A stretch of 5,184 bases of DNA from Candidatus Aminicenantota bacterium. Its GTDB lineage: Bacteria > Acidobacteriota > Aminicenantia > Aminicenantales > Saccharicenantaceae. Position 1 is the first letter of the stretch. Each line of letters begins with the position of its first letter. The position numbers and the translations under genes are program-made. Of this stretch, positions 1 through 5,184 are shown piece after piece. The DNA lies in assembly GCA_011048485.1 (NCBI GenBank), contig DSDX01000202.1, positions 1 to 5,184 of the forward strand. Direction: 5' to 3'. The notes under the pieces are model-generated. The model saw nothing but the letters and a program-made list of their open reading frames with translations, did not search any database and was not told the DNA's origin.

Positions 1-1
1 C

Positions 2-793
2 TATAGGCCCGGGAACGCCGCCGTCGTCGTCTCCGGGGATATTGACGAGGCCGTCGTCGGCCAACGGATCGGCAGCCACTTCAGCGCCTGGGAAGGCGCC
101 GCCCCGGAGCGGACGCCTTCGCCGCCGCCCGGGCCGAATGAACGGGAAAGGATCTGCTTCGTCGAGGCGCCCGACGCCACGGACGCCTTCATCTACGCCG
201 GCAACGTCATCATGGGCTCGTCCGACCCGGACTTTTTTCCCTTCCTGGTCCTCAAGCAGATCCTGGGAGGCACGACCCGGAGCCGGCTGTTCATGAACCT
301 GCGCGAATCCAAAGGCTACGCGTCCTACGCCTTCAGCGAGATGGAGGTCTACGGCGAGAGCGGCGTCTACTGGGCGCGGGCCCGGGTCCTGCCCGAGGCC
401 ATCGTCCCCGCGGTCCGCGAGATCCTCGGCGAGATCGGCGCGCTCGCCTCCGGGCCGGCCGTGCCCTCCGAGGTCGAGGAGGCCAAGTCCTATCTTGTCG
501 GGAACCTGCCGCTGCGATTCGAGACGCCCGTTGGATTCGCCGATTGGATGGCGCGCTACGTGGCTCTTCGCCTCGACGAACGCCAGTGGGACAGGGGCCT
601 GGACGAGATCAAGCGGGTGGACGCCGATCGAGTCCGTGCCGCCGCCCGCGCCTACCTCGCGGCAAGACCCGTGGTCGTCGTCGCCGGGCGCGCCGACTGG
701 CTCGCCTCTCTCGCGGAAGGCTTTCCGAGGATCGAGGTCTACGACGCCGGCGGGACGCTCAAGCAGACCCTGGGCAAAGGAGAAGGACGATGA
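2..793 (+). CDS. M16 family peptidase (pitrilysin/MPP-like), C-terminal part; 5' end outside window
   Basis: Partial gene, open from the left edge to a TGA at 791-793; 263 residues are visible. M16 proteins are peptidases built from paired homologous domains; bacterial ones act on peptides or as two-subunit enzymes. The first visible residues (YRPGNAAVVVSGDI) match the strand that closes the first domain, after the catalytic HxxEH region. A proline-rich linker follows (about residues 35-48). The second domain then carries the family signature around residues 89-109 (GG..RSRLF..LRE.KGY.SY), which in heterodimeric M16B enzymes holds the Arg/Tyr pair of the substrate-binding partner. Typical M16B proteins are about 420-450 residues, so roughly 170 residues are missing on the left. 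The zinc site is not visible, so it cannot be said whether this is a catalytic subunit or an inactive partner. No signal peptide can be judged. The stop overlaps the start of the downstream FTCD gene (ATGA), implying cotranscription. The family is secure; the exact role is not. Confidence 0.9.
   Translation, partial: YRPGNAAVVVSGDIDEAVVGQRIGSHFSAWEGAAPERTPSPPPGPNERERICFVEAPDATDAFIYAGNVIMGSSDPDFFPFLVLKQILGGTTRSRLFMNLRESKGYASYAFSEMEVYGESGVYWARARVLPEAIVPAVREILGEIGALASGPAVPSEVEEAKSYLVGNLPLRFETPVGFADWMARYVALRLDERQWDRGLDEIKRVDADRVRAAARAYLAARPVVVVAGRADWLASLAEGFPRIEVYDAGGTLKQTLGKGEGR
779..786 (+). promoter_or_regulatory. Ribosome binding site for the FTCD gene
   Basis: GGAGAAGG lies within the last codons of the M16 gene; the GGAG core ends 7 bases before the ATG at 790. 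It selects ATG 790 as the start of FTCD. An in-frame ATG at 544 would add 82 arginine-rich residues with no family similarity, lying inside the M16 gene. Confidence 0.75.
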
Positions 794-2475
794 AGCTCGT
801 CGAATGCGTTCCCAATTTCAGCGAAGGGCGGGACGCGGAGAAGATCAAGGCCATCACGGACGCGATCGAGGCCGCCCCGGGGATCAAGCTGCTCGATGTC
901 GATCCAGGCGCCTCGACGAACCGCACCGTCGTGACCTTCATCGGCCCGCCTGAGGCGGTCGCGGAAGCGGCCTTCCAAGGCATCGCCAAGGCCGCCGAGA
1001 TCATCGACATGCGCGGCCACAAGGGCGCCCACAGCCGCATGGGGGCCACGGACGTCTGCCCGTTCGTCCCTGTGACCGGCGTGACCATGGACGACTGCGT
1101 CCGACTGGCCGGGGAGCTCGGCCGGCGGGTCGCGGACGAGCTGGGCATCCCGGTCTATCTCTACGAGGCCGCCGCCCGCCGTCCCGAGCGCCGGAACCTG
1201 GCGACGATCAGGGCGGGCGAGTACGAGGGGCTGCCCGACAAGCTCAAGGATCCGGCTTGGGCCCCGGATTTCGGGGCTTCTGTCTTCAATCCCAAGTCCG
1301 GGGCGACCATCGTCGGGGCCCGGGAGTTCCTCATCGCCTACAACATCAACCTCAACACCCGGGACCGCAGGCTCGCCCACGAGATCGCCCTGAGCCTGAG
1401 GGAGAGCGGCCGGGCCAAGCGCGACAAGGACGGGAACCTGGTCAAGGACGTCCGCGGCGGCACGGTCAAGGTGCCGGGCAAGTTCAAGGAAGTCAAGGCC
1501 GTCGGCTGGTATGTCGAGGACTACGGCCTGGCCCAGATCTCGGTCAACTTCACCAACTACAAGGTGACGCCGGTCCATGTCGTCTTCGACGAAGCCGTTC
1601 GCCTGGCCGCGAAGCTCGGCCTGCGCGTGACCGGCAGCGAACTCGTCGGCCTCATCCCCAAGGAAGCGCTGCTCATGGCCGGCCGTCACTATCTCGAGAA
1701 GCAGGGCAAGAGCCCCGGCGTCCCCGAGGCGGAGCTTGTCCGCACGGCGGTCCGGTCCCTGGGCCTCGGCGACGTCGTCCCGTTCGAGCCGGAGAAGAAG
1801 ATCATCGAGGACCAGGTCCGCGAGCCGGGCCCGGCCTTGGCCGCAATGAGCCTGCGCGGTTTCGTCGACGAACTGTCGATGGACTCGCCGGCGCCGGGAG
1901 GGGGCAGCGTCGCGGCCCTCTGCGGCGCCCTCGCCGCGGGGCTGGCGGCCATGGTCGCGAACCTGACGGTCGGCAAGACGGGCTACGAGGCCGTCCACGG
2001 CGATATGGTCAGCGTGGCCGTCCGGGCCCAGACGCTCAAGGACGCGCTGCTCGCGGCCGTCGATGAGGATACCGAGGCCTTCAACAAGGTTATGGAGGCC
2101 TTCCGTCTGCCCAAGACCACGCCCGAACAGGCCGAGGAGAAGGACCGGGCCGTGGAGGCGGCGAACAGGGAGGCGACCCTCGTGCCGTTGCGGGTCCTCG
2201 AAATGGCCGTCGAGGCGATCGGGCTGGCCAGGACGGCCGCGGCCAAAGGCAACAGGAATTCTGTCAGTGACGCCGGCGTCGCGGGGCTGGCGGCCCAGGC
2301 GGCGGGCGAAGGGGCCCACTACAACGTTCTCATCAACCTGGCCGGCATCAAGGACGCCGCGTTCGCGGGCCGGGTCAGGCGTCAGGCGGCGCGCCTTCGA
2401 AGGACCCTTGACAAGGAAGCCAAGGCTGTCAGGGCCATTCTCGCCAGGGCGCTCGCCGGCCCCGCGGCGGGTTGA
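790..2475 (+). CDS. ftcD: Bifunctional glutamate formimidoyltransferase / formimidoyl-THF cyclodeaminase (FTCD)
   Basis: Complete cytoplasmic enzyme of 561 residues (human FTCD is 541). It moves the formimino group of N-formimino-L-glutamate onto tetrahydrofolate, giving glutamate, then deaminates 5-formimino-THF to 5,10-methenyl-THF plus ammonia: the end of histidine degradation. The N-terminal formiminotransferase subdomain spans about 1-178: the start MKLVECVPNFSEGRD is the family hallmark, and HKGAHSRMGATDVCPF at 77-92 carries the catalytic His (H81, equivalent to porcine His82). The C-terminal transferase subdomain spans about 179-330 (AYNINLNT at 183-190, VGWYVEDYGLAQIS at 238-251). A linker at about 331-355 leads to the cyclodeaminase domain (about 356-545), with the glycine-rich SPAPGGGSVAA at 366-376, an acidic DEDTEAFN at 425-432 containing the likely catalytic Asp, and YNVLINL at 511-517. 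A roughly 16-residue insertion near 211-234, relative to human FTCD, is to my recollection common in bacterial homologues. The start is set by the ATGA overlap and the Shine-Dalgarno. All key residues look intact. No hutH, hutU or hutI lies in the window. Confidence 0.97.
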   Translation: MKLVECVPNFSEGRDAEKIKAITDAIEAAPGIKLLDVDPGASTNRTVVTFIGPPEAVAEAAFQGIAKAAEIIDMRGHKGAHSRMGATDVCPFVPVTGVTMDDCVRLAGELGRRVADELGIPVYLYEAAARRPERRNLATIRAGEYEGLPDKLKDPAWAPDFGASVFNPKSGATIVGAREFLIAYNINLNTRDRRLAHEIALSLRESGRAKRDKDGNLVKDVRGGTVKVPGKFKEVKAVGWYVEDYGLAQISVNFTNYKVTPVHVVFDEAVRLAAKLGLRVTGSELVGLIPKEALLMAGRHYLEKQGKSPGVPEAELVRTAVRSLGLGDVVPFEPEKKIIEDQVREPGPALAAMSLRGFVDELSMDSPAPGGGSVAALCGALAAGLAAMVANLTVGKTGYEAVHGDMVSVAVRAQTLKDALLAAVDEDTEAFNKVMEAFRLPKTTPEQAEEKDRAVEAANREATLVPLRVLEMAVEAIGLARTAAAKGNRNSVSDAGVAGLAAQAAGEGAHYNVLINLAGIKDAAFAGRVRRQAARLRRTLDKEAKAVRAILARALAGPAAG

Positions 2476-2483
2476 GCCTTCGA

Positions 2484-2500
2484 CGCGGTCCTAGGCCGCG
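2484..2500 (+). other. Small hairpin at the convergent gene junction
   Basis: A 7-pair stem with a 3-base loop: 2484-2490 pairs with 2494-2500 (CGCGGTC / GGCCGCG, one G-U pair read as plus-strand RNA). The loop CTA at 2491-2493 is the complement of the permease stop codon. In minus-strand RNA the G-U pair becomes an A-C mismatch, so the structure favours the plus-strand transcript. No T-run follows directly. It may slow or protect the 3' end of the FTCD transcript; that is inference. Confidence 0.35.
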
Positions 2501-3312
2501 CCCGGGGGAACGCGGCCCCGTTTCTTTATCAGAAAGAGCGCCGCGAAGACGGCGAAGCAGAGGACGACGATCGCCGCCGATGCGGGGACATTGAGGGCCA
2601 ACGACAGGGCCAGTCCTCCGGCCACGGCGGCGACGGCGATGACGGCCGAGGCGGCCACGGCCCTGCCGAAGCTCGTGGCCACCTGCAAGCCGGCCGCCGC
2701 GGGGATGACGATCAGGGCGGCCACGAGCAGGATCCCGACGACCTTCATCCCCAGGACGATGGTGACGGCGGCCAGCACCATCAAGAGCGCGTCCAGGCGC
2801 GAAACCTTGATGCCCGCCGCCCGCGCCGACTCGCGGTCGAAGGTCACGAACAGGAACTGGTCGTAATTCAGCCGGACCGTGATCAGGACCGTCGCGGCCA
2901 GTCCGATCGAGAGCCAGACCTCGAGCGGCTCGATGGCCAGGACATCACCGAAGAGATAGGACATCAGCTCGACGTTAAGGCTCCGGGCCATCGAGGCCAG
3001 CAGGATGCCGATGGCCATCCCGAGGCTGCTGAAGATCCCTATGGCCGTGTCGCCGTGGAGGCCGGCCCTGTCTTTGAGCTTGACGATGGCCAGGGACGAG
3101 GCGACGGCGACGGCCAGGGCCGCCGCGAGCGGAAGCAGGTTCAGGAAGAGCCCGAGGGCGACGCCGGCGAAAGCGATATGGGCGAGCCCGTGCCCAATCA
3201 TGGCGTCCTTGCGCAGAACGAGGAAAACGCCCAGGACGGCGCAGGCGACGGCGATGAAGACCCCGGCCAGGAGGGCCCGCTGGAGGAAGCCGTAGGCGAA
3301 AAGCGCTTGCAT
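2491..3312 (-). CDS. znuB: Zinc/manganese-type ABC transporter permease (ABC-3 family, ZnuB-like)
   Basis: 273-residue polytopic inner-membrane protein forming the channel of a metal-uptake ABC transporter, working with the ATPase and binding protein encoded just upstream. The start MQALFAYGFLQRALLAG and the segment VLRKDAMIGHGLAHIAFAGVALG (from about residue 32) are typical of the ZnuB/TroC/MntB family. Hydrophobic segments lie at roughly 12-33, 42-58, 60-78, 89-108, 130-147, 173-192, 194-210, 218-240 and 244-262. A cytoplasmic loop at 158-174 (FDRESARAAGIKVSRLD) is the expected contact with the ATPase. The length is normal for the family. The ATG at 3312 starts 6 bases after the stop of the ATPase gene and has no clear Shine-Dalgarno, suggesting translational coupling. 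It ends at 2491, 15 bases from the convergent FTCD stop. Zinc versus manganese cannot be decided from the permease alone; the zinc name follows from the operon as a whole. Confidence 0.92.
   Translation of the reverse strand: MQALFAYGFLQRALLAGVFIAVACAVLGVFLVLRKDAMIGHGLAHIAFAGVALGLFLNLLPLAAALAVAVASSLAIVKLKDRAGLHGDTAIGIFSSLGMAIGILLASMARSLNVELMSYLFGDVLAIEPLEVWLSIGLAATVLITVRLNYDQFLFVTFDRESARAAGIKVSRLDALLMVLAAVTIVLGMKVVGILLVAALIVIPAAAGLQVATSFGRAVAASAVIAVAAVAGGLALSLALNVPASAAIVVLCFAVFAALFLIKKRGRVPPGAA
2503..2527 (+). terminator. Possible intrinsic terminator of the M16-FTCD transcript
   Basis: CGGGG (2503-2507) pairs with CCCCG (2516-2520) around an 8-base loop, followed directly by TTTCTTT (2521-2527). 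It sits 28 bases after the FTCD stop, inside the 3' end of the opposing permease gene. The stem is only 5 pairs and the T-run is interrupted, so this is a modest candidate. No equivalent T-rich structure was seen for the minus-strand operon. Confidence 0.4.
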
Positions 3313-3318
3313 CGGGAC

Positions 3319-4062
3319 TCAGTGCTCGTGGGAGATGAGGTGATCGCCCCGGCCGATCATGTCGCGGAAGGCGGCCGAGCGGCAGAAGTCCTCGTGGTCG
3401 CCGTGGTAGACGAGGCGCTGGTTCAGGCAGGCGACCCGGTTGACATGCTTGGTGACGATGCCGATGTCGTGGGTGATCAGGACGATGGTCAGGCCCTCGT
3501 CGCGGTTCAGGCGGCCCAGAAGGTCGTAGAAAGAGGCCTGGGTCTCGGCGTCCACACCGGTCGTCGGCTCGTCGAGGAAGAGGATGCGGGGGGACGTGAC
3601 CAAGGCCCGGGCGATGAACACGCGCTGCTGCTGGCCTCCCGAGAGCCTGCCGATCGAGGCCTTTCCGAAGCCGCCCATCCCGACGGTCTCGAGGGCCCGA
3701 CGCACCTCGGCCCGGGCCTGCCCGCCCCTAGCGCCCCTGCGTCTGTTCCGGGCGAGGAGGGCCATGCCCACCACCTCTTCGACCGAGGCCGGGAAGTACG
3801 GATCGACGTGAGTCGCTTTCTGGGGCACATAGCCGATCTTACCCCACTCGGAAAACTCGGCGGGCGGGCGGCCGAAGATCTCGACCTCCCCGGACGACGG
3901 TTCGATCAGGCCGAGGATGATCTTGACCAGGGTGGTCTTCCCTGACCCGTTGGGCCCGATGAGGGCCAGGAAATCGCCCTCCCGGATGACAAGGTCGATT
4001 TCGAGCAGGACGGGGGCGCCGCTGTAGGCGAAGGAAACGCCGCGGAGGGCGACGAGATCCAT
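3319..4062 (-). CDS. znuC: Zinc/manganese-type ABC transporter ATP-binding protein (ZnuC-like)
   Basis: 247-residue cytoplasmic ATPase that powers metal import. All nucleotide-binding motifs are present and intact: Walker A GPNGSGKTT at 36-44, Q-loop Gln81 (YVPQKATHVD, a form usual in Zn/Mn importers), signature LSGGQQQR at 140-147, Walker B ILFLDEP at 160-166 and the H-loop His198 in LITHD. The C-terminus is rich in histidine (LVYHGDHED at 217-225; final residues HLISHEH), echoing the His-rich tail of E. coli ZnuC and mildly favouring zinc. The start ATG at 4062 lies 4 bases after the stop of the binding-protein gene; the weak GGTAGGG just upstream overlaps that stop codon. It is the middle gene of the operon. 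Assignment to the metal-importer ATPase family is firm; the metal is inferred. Confidence 0.93.
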   Translation of the reverse strand: MDLVALRGVSFAYSGAPVLLEIDLVIREGDFLALIGPNGSGKTTLVKIILGLIEPSSGEVEIFGRPPAEFSEWGKIGYVPQKATHVDPYFPASVEEVVGMALLARNRRRGARGGQARAEVRRALETVGMGGFGKASIGRLSGGQQQRVFIARALVTSPRILFLDEPTTGVDAETQASFYDLLGRLNRDEGLTIVLITHDIGIVTKHVNRVACLNQRLVYHGDHEDFCRSAAFRDMIGRGDHLISHEH

Positions 4063-4066
4063 GGCC

Positions 4067-4957
4067 CTACCGGCACCCCAGGCCGTCCCTGAGCGCGGCC
4101 AGGTTCTCGGCCATGAGGTCGAAAAAGCCGAGGCCCTCCGCCAGCTGTTCGCGGGACAGGTTATGGCCGGTGTGGAGGACGAGGACCCGGCCTTTGATCT
4201 CCCTGGCCAGGGTGTCCGCCAGATCGGGCGGGACCGCGTTCTCGGCGAAGACCGTCCGGATGCCTTTCGCGCGGCAGAAATCGATGGCCTCCATAAGGTC
4301 CTTCGCTTTCGGTCGGGCGTCCGGGCTGAGCCCGTAGAGGGCCCTCTGGGCGAGACCGTAGCGCCCGGCCAAATGGCCGAACGCGCTGTGACCGGCCAGA
4401 ACGATGTCGCGGCCGCGGCAGTCGGCCAGCCCTTCGCTGAAGGCGGCGTCGAGGGCCTCGAGCCTCCCGGCCAGGCGCTCGGCGTTGGCCTTGAACGCGG
4501 CCGCCCCGGCGGGGGCGATCCGGGAGAGTTCCTCGGCCAGACGGCGGACGATCAGAACGTCGAGCCCGAAATCCAGCCAAATATGGGGGTCGATGGCCTG
4601 TCCCGAAGGCCCCGAGTGCGCCAGGGCCGCCGAGGCTTCGAACGTCCGGACGCGCCCCTTGGGAAAGGCCTTGAGCAGGCCGGCCAGCCAGGGCTCGAGT
4701 CCGGCGCCGATGTGGAGCAGGAGGTCGCATTCCGACAACTTGGCGATATCGCGCGGCCGCGGCTGCCAGGCGTGGACCTCGGCTCCGGGCGGTAGGAGAA
4801 GGCTCGCCTCGGCCCTCTCCCCCGCTACGGCCGCGGCGAAATCGCGGAGCGGCAGCACGGTGGCCATGATGCGGAGCCTGGGTTCCGTCTGATGGCCGGC
4901 TCCCGCGGCCGCAACAGCGAGAGAGACAACGATCAAGATCCGACACACCGCTCTCAT
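4067..4957 (-). CDS. znuA: Metal ABC transporter substrate-binding protein (ZnuA/TroA-like, cluster A-I)
   Basis: 296-residue exported protein that captures the metal and delivers it to the permease. The start at 4957 was chosen because MRAVCRILIVVSLAVAAAGA is a good signal peptide, with likely signal-peptidase I cleavage near residues 20-21; there is no lipobox cysteine, so it is probably periplasmic and soluble. A longer in-frame reading to 5116 would add 53 unrelated residues and run antisense through the divergent pepD start. Family ligands are visible: His62 (GAEVHAWQPRPRD), His125 (DPHIWLDF) and His190 (AGHSAFGHLAGRYGL). A long helix of alternating charge (about 154-178) joins the two lobes, as usual. 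The fourth ligand, normally Asp near the C-terminus of Mn/Zn proteins, is not obvious: the region reads VLHTGHNLSREQ (260-271). There is no long His/Asp-rich loop like that of E. coli ZnuA. The three-His set favours zinc. It is first in the operon with znuC and znuB. Confidence 0.9.
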   Translation of the reverse strand: MRAVCRILIVVSLAVAAAGAGHQTEPRLRIMATVLPLRDFAAAVAGERAEASLLLPPGAEVHAWQPRPRDIAKLSECDLLLHIGAGLEPWLAGLLKAFPKGRVRTFEASAALAHSGPSGQAIDPHIWLDFGLDVLIVRRLAEELSRIAPAGAAAFKANAERLAGRLEALDAAFSEGLADCRGRDIVLAGHSAFGHLAGRYGLAQRALYGLSPDARPKAKDLMEAIDFCRAKGIRTVFAENAVPPDLADTLAREIKGRVLVLHTGHNLSREQLAEGLGFFDLMAENLAALRDGLGCR

Positions 4958-4964
4958 CGACGCG

Positions 4965-4970
4965 ATTATA
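4965..4970 (-). promoter_or_regulatory. Candidate -10 element (TATAAT) for the metal-uptake operon
   Basis: Read on the minus strand the sequence is TATAAT, a perfect sigma-70-type -10 box in a very GC-rich background, ending 7 bases before the znuA ATG. Transcription would then begin at or near the A of the start codon, giving a leaderless message. The best -35 at 17-base spacing is TGGATT, only 3 of 6 matches. GGAG lies directly upstream of the box but is 13 bases from the ATG, too far for a normal Shine-Dalgarno. No recognisable Zur, Fur or MntR palindrome was found in the 91-base region. Confidence 0.4.
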
Positions 4971-4984
4971 CTCCGGGCGGCGGC

Positions 4985-5013
4985 TTGAATCCACATCCCT
5001 TTTATGGCATCAT
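4985..5013 (+). promoter_or_regulatory. Candidate promoter for the pepD-like gene
   Basis: TTGAAT (4985-4990; 4 of 6 to TTGACA) and CATCAT (5008-5013; 4 of 6 to TATAAT) are spaced by 17 bases, giving a leader of about 28 bases before the ATG at 5049. A short inverted repeat GCAT-C-ATGC (5007-5015) overlaps the -10. The match is moderate; another plus-strand -10-like element, TATACT (4967-4972), overlaps the minus-strand TATAAT. Confidence 0.3.
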
Positions 5014-5036
5014 GCGGGTCTCGGCATCCCGTCCAC

Positions 5037-5042
5037 AAGGAG
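5037..5042 (+). promoter_or_regulatory. Ribosome binding site for the pepD-like gene
   Basis: AAGGAG lies 6 bases before the ATG at 5049, near-ideal spacing. It supports the start of the truncated downstream gene. Confidence 0.75.
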
Positions 5043-5048
5043 AATCGC

Positions 5049-5184
5049 ATGGCTACCACCCTCCATGACCTCGATCCGAAGCTTCTTTGGAAGCATTTCG
5101 CCAAGATCCTGGCCATCCCCCACTGCTCGGGCCACGAGAAAGCTCTCGGCGACTACGTTCTCGACGTGGCCGCCTCGCTGGGCC
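5049..5184 (+). CDS. pepD: PepD-like aminoacyl-histidine dipeptidase (M20 family), N-terminal 45 residues; truncated by window edge
   Basis: Only the first 45 codons are in the window, open to the right edge. The translation (MATTLHDLDPKLLWKHFAKI, then LAIPHCSGHEKALGDYVLDV) matches the N-terminus of E. coli PepD and relatives: the pattern L-P-x-x-LW-x-x-F-x-K-I-x-x-IPH-x-S-x-HE-x-x-L is characteristic, whereas other M20 enzymes share it less closely. PepD enzymes are zinc-dependent cytosolic dipeptidases that split Xaa-His dipeptides, including carnosine, into free amino acids. The metal-binding residues lie further downstream and cannot be checked. The start is supported by the AAGGAG site. 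The gene is divergent from znuA across 91 bases. PepD-type function is likely from the N-terminus alone; a related M20 peptidase is the alternative. Confidence 0.82.
   Translation, partial: MATTLHDLDPKLLWKHFAKILAIPHCSGHEKALGDYVLDVAASLG

Noticed and set aside
544..789. N-terminal extension of FTCD from an upstream in-frame ATG
   Set aside because: The extra 82 residues are arginine-rich out-of-frame translation of the M16 gene; the family N-terminus and the Shine-Dalgarno both point to ATG 790.
739..2319. 526-codon open frame on the minus strand opposite FTCD
   Set aside because: Long antisense open frames are expected in such GC-rich genes; the translation is low-complexity (R, G, D, L rich) with no recognisable domain, while the plus strand encodes an intact enzyme.
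3055..3945. 296-codon open frame on the plus strand opposite the permease and ATPase genes
   Set aside because: Shadow of the real minus-strand genes; the product is acidic and compositionally biased, has no known motif and spans two real genes.
4061..4795. 244-codon open frame on the plus strand opposite znuA
   Set aside because: Antisense shadow; no motifs and no ribosome binding site consistent with a gene.
5007..5015. GCAT-C-ATGC inverted repeat as a Zur/Fur/MntR operator
   Set aside because: The arms are only 4 bases and do not extend; it does not resemble the known operator consensus of these regulators.
4958..5116. Longer version of the binding protein starting at 5116
   Set aside because: It would overlap the pepD start on the other strand and bury the signal peptide 53 residues inside the protein.
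1..5184. Mobile element, CRISPR array, tRNA/rRNA or riboswitch
   Set aside because: No transposase or integrase-like product, no regularly spaced repeats and no tRNA-like or riboswitch-like structure was seen; nearly all bases belong to well-recognised genes with uniform composition.

Overview
This is an ordinary chromosomal window of high GC content (by eye about two-thirds G+C) with tightly packed protein genes. It most likely comes from a free-living, peptide- or amino-acid-using bacterium. GC-rich codon use, a fused formiminotransferase-cyclodeaminase and an M16/PepD peptidase complement would fit Acidobacteriota/Aminicenantota-like or other anaerobic heterotroph lineages. That placement is a guess; nothing here fixes the taxon.

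Layout. (1) Positions 2-793, plus strand: the C-terminal 263 residues of an M16 (pitrilysin/MPP-like) peptidase; its N-terminal part lies left of the window. (2) Positions 790-2475, plus strand: a complete bifunctional glutamate formimidoyltransferase / formimidoyltetrahydrofolate cyclodeaminase, coupled to the M16 gene by an ATGA stop/start overlap and preceded by a good Shine-Dalgarno. (3) A tight convergent junction at about 2476-2530 with two small hairpins, the second followed by a T-rich run. (4) Positions 4957 down to 2491, minus strand: a three-gene zinc/manganese-type ABC uptake operon in the order binding protein, ATPase, permease (ZnuA-ZnuC-ZnuB-like), with 4- and 6-base gaps. (5) A 91-base divergent intergenic region (4958-5048) carrying candidate promoters for both directions. 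(6) Positions 5049 to the right edge, plus strand: the first 45 codons of a PepD-like Xaa-His dipeptidase (M20 family).

How the genes may work together. FTCD performs the last folate-dependent steps of histidine degradation, giving glutamate, ammonia and 5,10-methenyl-THF. A PepD-type enzyme would release histidine from dipeptides, and the M16 enzyme degrades or processes peptides. M16 and PepD-type enzymes are zinc-dependent families, and the transporter between them looks like a zinc importer. The neighbourhood therefore reads as peptide/histidine use plus zinc supply. This link is inferred from gene order only.

No mobile element, CRISPR array, RNA gene or clearly novel system was found. 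The points most worth a second look are the altered fourth metal-ligand region of the binding protein, the perfect TATAAT only 7 bases ahead of its start codon, and the clustering of zinc-related genes.
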